NCBI RefSeq assembly: GCF_000244915.1
Contig: NZ_CM001442.1
Location: forward strand, 4,588,001-4,652,000
DNA: 64,000 bases
Reading direction: 5' to 3'
Source of the DNA: Bradyrhizobium sp. WSM471
Lineage (GTDB): Bacteria > Pseudomonadota > Alphaproteobacteria > Rhizobiales > Xanthobacteraceae
Part shown: piece after piece, positions 61,728-64,000 of the stretch
Numbering within the stretch: the first letter of the stretch is position 1
How the letters are laid out: each line of letters opens with the position of its first letter
The notes under the pieces: generated by a model
The model's input: only the letters and a program-made list of their open reading frames with translations
Told to the model about the DNA's origin: nothing
The model's database searches: none
Translations under genes and position numbers: made by a program

Positions 61728-62540
61728 ATGAGTTTGGTGCATACCGAACTCATGTCGCTTGTTGACCCGATGCCGACGATGGTAGAGGGGGCAATGGTCG
61801 CAGCGGCGAACATGGTCGAGGTTGCAGCGCTCGTTGGCGATACCGCGCGCGCGACCATGTTGGCAGCCCTCATGGGTGGACAATCCCTGACCGGAAGTGA
61901 GCTGGCGTTTCTCGCGCGAATTTCGCGACCGACGGCCAGCGAGCACTTGTCCAAGCTGGTCGACGCCCGGCTTATCTCAGTGACCAGGAAGCGCAGCTTT
62001 CGGTACTACCGAATTTCCTCACCGCTGGTTGCCAGCATGCTTGAGAGCATCAAGCTAGTGGCTGCTCTCGAGGTTCCTCAGCGATATCAACCTCGATCGG
62101 CGCGTGACTCGGCGTTGCGGTTCGGCCGGACTTGCTACGATCATTTGGCGGGTCGACTGGGCGTTGCGATTGCAGACTCTTTGGTCGCCGGCGGCTACAT
62201 CATTCTGGGTGAGGATGGTGGGGACGTGACCGATGCCGGCGCAAAATTACTGACAGAATTTGGCGTCGACCTGAATCGAAAGCGCCAAAACAAACGCATC
62301 TTTTGCAAGCCGTGCCTCGACTGGAGCGAGCGCCGATATCACATCGCCGGCCATGTCGGAGCCGAGATCCAACGATGCTGCATGGAGCTGAATTGGCTGA
62401 TTCGCGTGACTGATACACGGGCCGTGCAATTGACAACTGCTGGCCAGACCGGCCTTCGCGACATCTTTGGCTTGGACAAGCTAGATATTCAGATCGACCC
62501 ACCAGACGTCAGGCGAGGTATGAGCGCCCTGCTCCGCTGA
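61728..62540 (+). CDS. ArsR-type winged-helix transcriptional regulator
   Basis: A protein of 270 aa starting at the ATG at 61728 (uncertain; 61749 and later ATGs are also possible). A winged-helix HTH (ELAFLARISRPTASEHLSKL, LISVTRKRSFRYYRISSP) lies at about residues 50-115, and the C-terminal 140 residues contain CKPCLDWSERRYHIAG, a possible effector region with several Cys. It is divergent from the broken RidA gene, about 85 bases away, so it probably controls that unit. Base composition is lower in GC than its neighbours. Confidence 0.85.
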   Translation: MSLVHTELMSLVDPMPTMVEGAMVAAANMVEVAALVGDTARATMLAALMGGQSLTGSELAFLARISRPTASEHLSKLVDARLISVTRKRSFRYYRISSPLVASMLESIKLVAALEVPQRYQPRSARDSALRFGRTCYDHLAGRLGVAIADSLVAGGYIILGEDGGDVTDAGAKLLTEFGVDLNRKRQNKRIFCKPCLDWSERRYHIAGHVGAEIQRCCMELNWLIRVTDTRAVQLTTAGQTGLRDIFGLDKLDIQIDPPDVRRGMSALLR

Positions 62541-62600
62541 ATCTGAGACTAGCCGCTGATTTTCCGGCGTGAACGTTCAATCGTTCCGCCTAAGTCTTAA

Positions 62601-64000
<1,400 letters not shown>

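Overview
The window is a high-GC chromosomal segment of an alphaproteobacterium, most probably Bradyrhizobium or a close relative. The evidence is the gene order, the family content (ExoR, DUF5076, lipoyl-domain E1-beta, DUF815 ATPase beside yajC) and several types of palindromic intergenic repeat. No rRNA, tRNA or CRISPR array was seen. Product names come from reading the protein sequences; no database search was run.

Layout. (1) 31-22426 is nearly unbroken housekeeping DNA, mostly on the minus strand. It holds threonine dehydratase, a phytoene/squalene-synthase-like protein and an Mth938 protein (both resemble mitochondrial complex I assembly factors), secF-secD-yajC, a DUF815 ATPase, nlpD-pcm-surE, serS, tatC-tatB-tatA, scpB-scpA-nagZ, a SPOR protein, argS, dgt and erpA. 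Export (Sec and Tat), envelope maintenance and chromosome segregation dominate. (2) 22427-24388 is a small accessory islet: a twice-frameshifted DUF4272 gene and a secreted cysteine-containing protein, closed by a decayed second copy of the erpA 3' end. (3) 24389-30198 carries a hybrid histidine kinase, xthA, exoR and ilvD. (4) 30199-32760 is gene-poor. It has nested inverted repeats, a long apparently non-coding element and three very small genes. (5) 32773-38734 has a membrane adenylate/guanylate cyclase, a soluble lytic transglycosylase and one complete IS element inserted in a palindromic repeat. (6) 38735-47491 holds a Bug/TctC binding protein, threonine synthase and the pyruvate dehydrogenase cluster (pdhA, pdhB, DUF5076, deaminase, pdhC, small membrane protein, lpdA). 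(7) 47757-64000 holds aldehyde dehydrogenase with an AcoR-like regulator, an FtsB-like protein, an FMN reductase, a Tat-exported metallo-beta-lactamase-fold enzyme, a quinone-oxidoreductase-like protein, enolase, queF, a glutaminase-STAS-cNMP fusion, an MFS transporter, kdsA, a NIPSNAP protein, a second islet (RidA/NTF2 and a regulator) and the 3' part of pyrG.

How the genes work together. The backbone pyrG-kdsA-eno-ftsB-pdhA-pdhB-pdhC-lpdA is in the order expected for alphaproteobacteria, but accessory genes are interleaved. SecDF/YajC and TatABC provide export; the metallo-beta-lactamase-fold protein in the window has a twin-arginine leader. NlpD-like, NagZ, Slt, SPOR and FtsB-like proteins act on peptidoglycan and division. 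A class III cyclase and a glutaminase with a cNMP-binding domain are both present, so a cyclic-nucleotide link is possible but unproven.

The most unusual observation is that the two accessory islets (22.4-24.4 kb and 60.8-62.6 kb) share one architecture. Each lies directly downstream of an intact essential gene (erpA, pyrG) and ends at a decayed extra copy of that gene's 3' end. Each also contains a frameshifted gene. In the second islet, the RidA C-terminal half runs in frame, without a stop, into an NTF2-like domain, which suggests a former RidA-NTF2 fusion protein.
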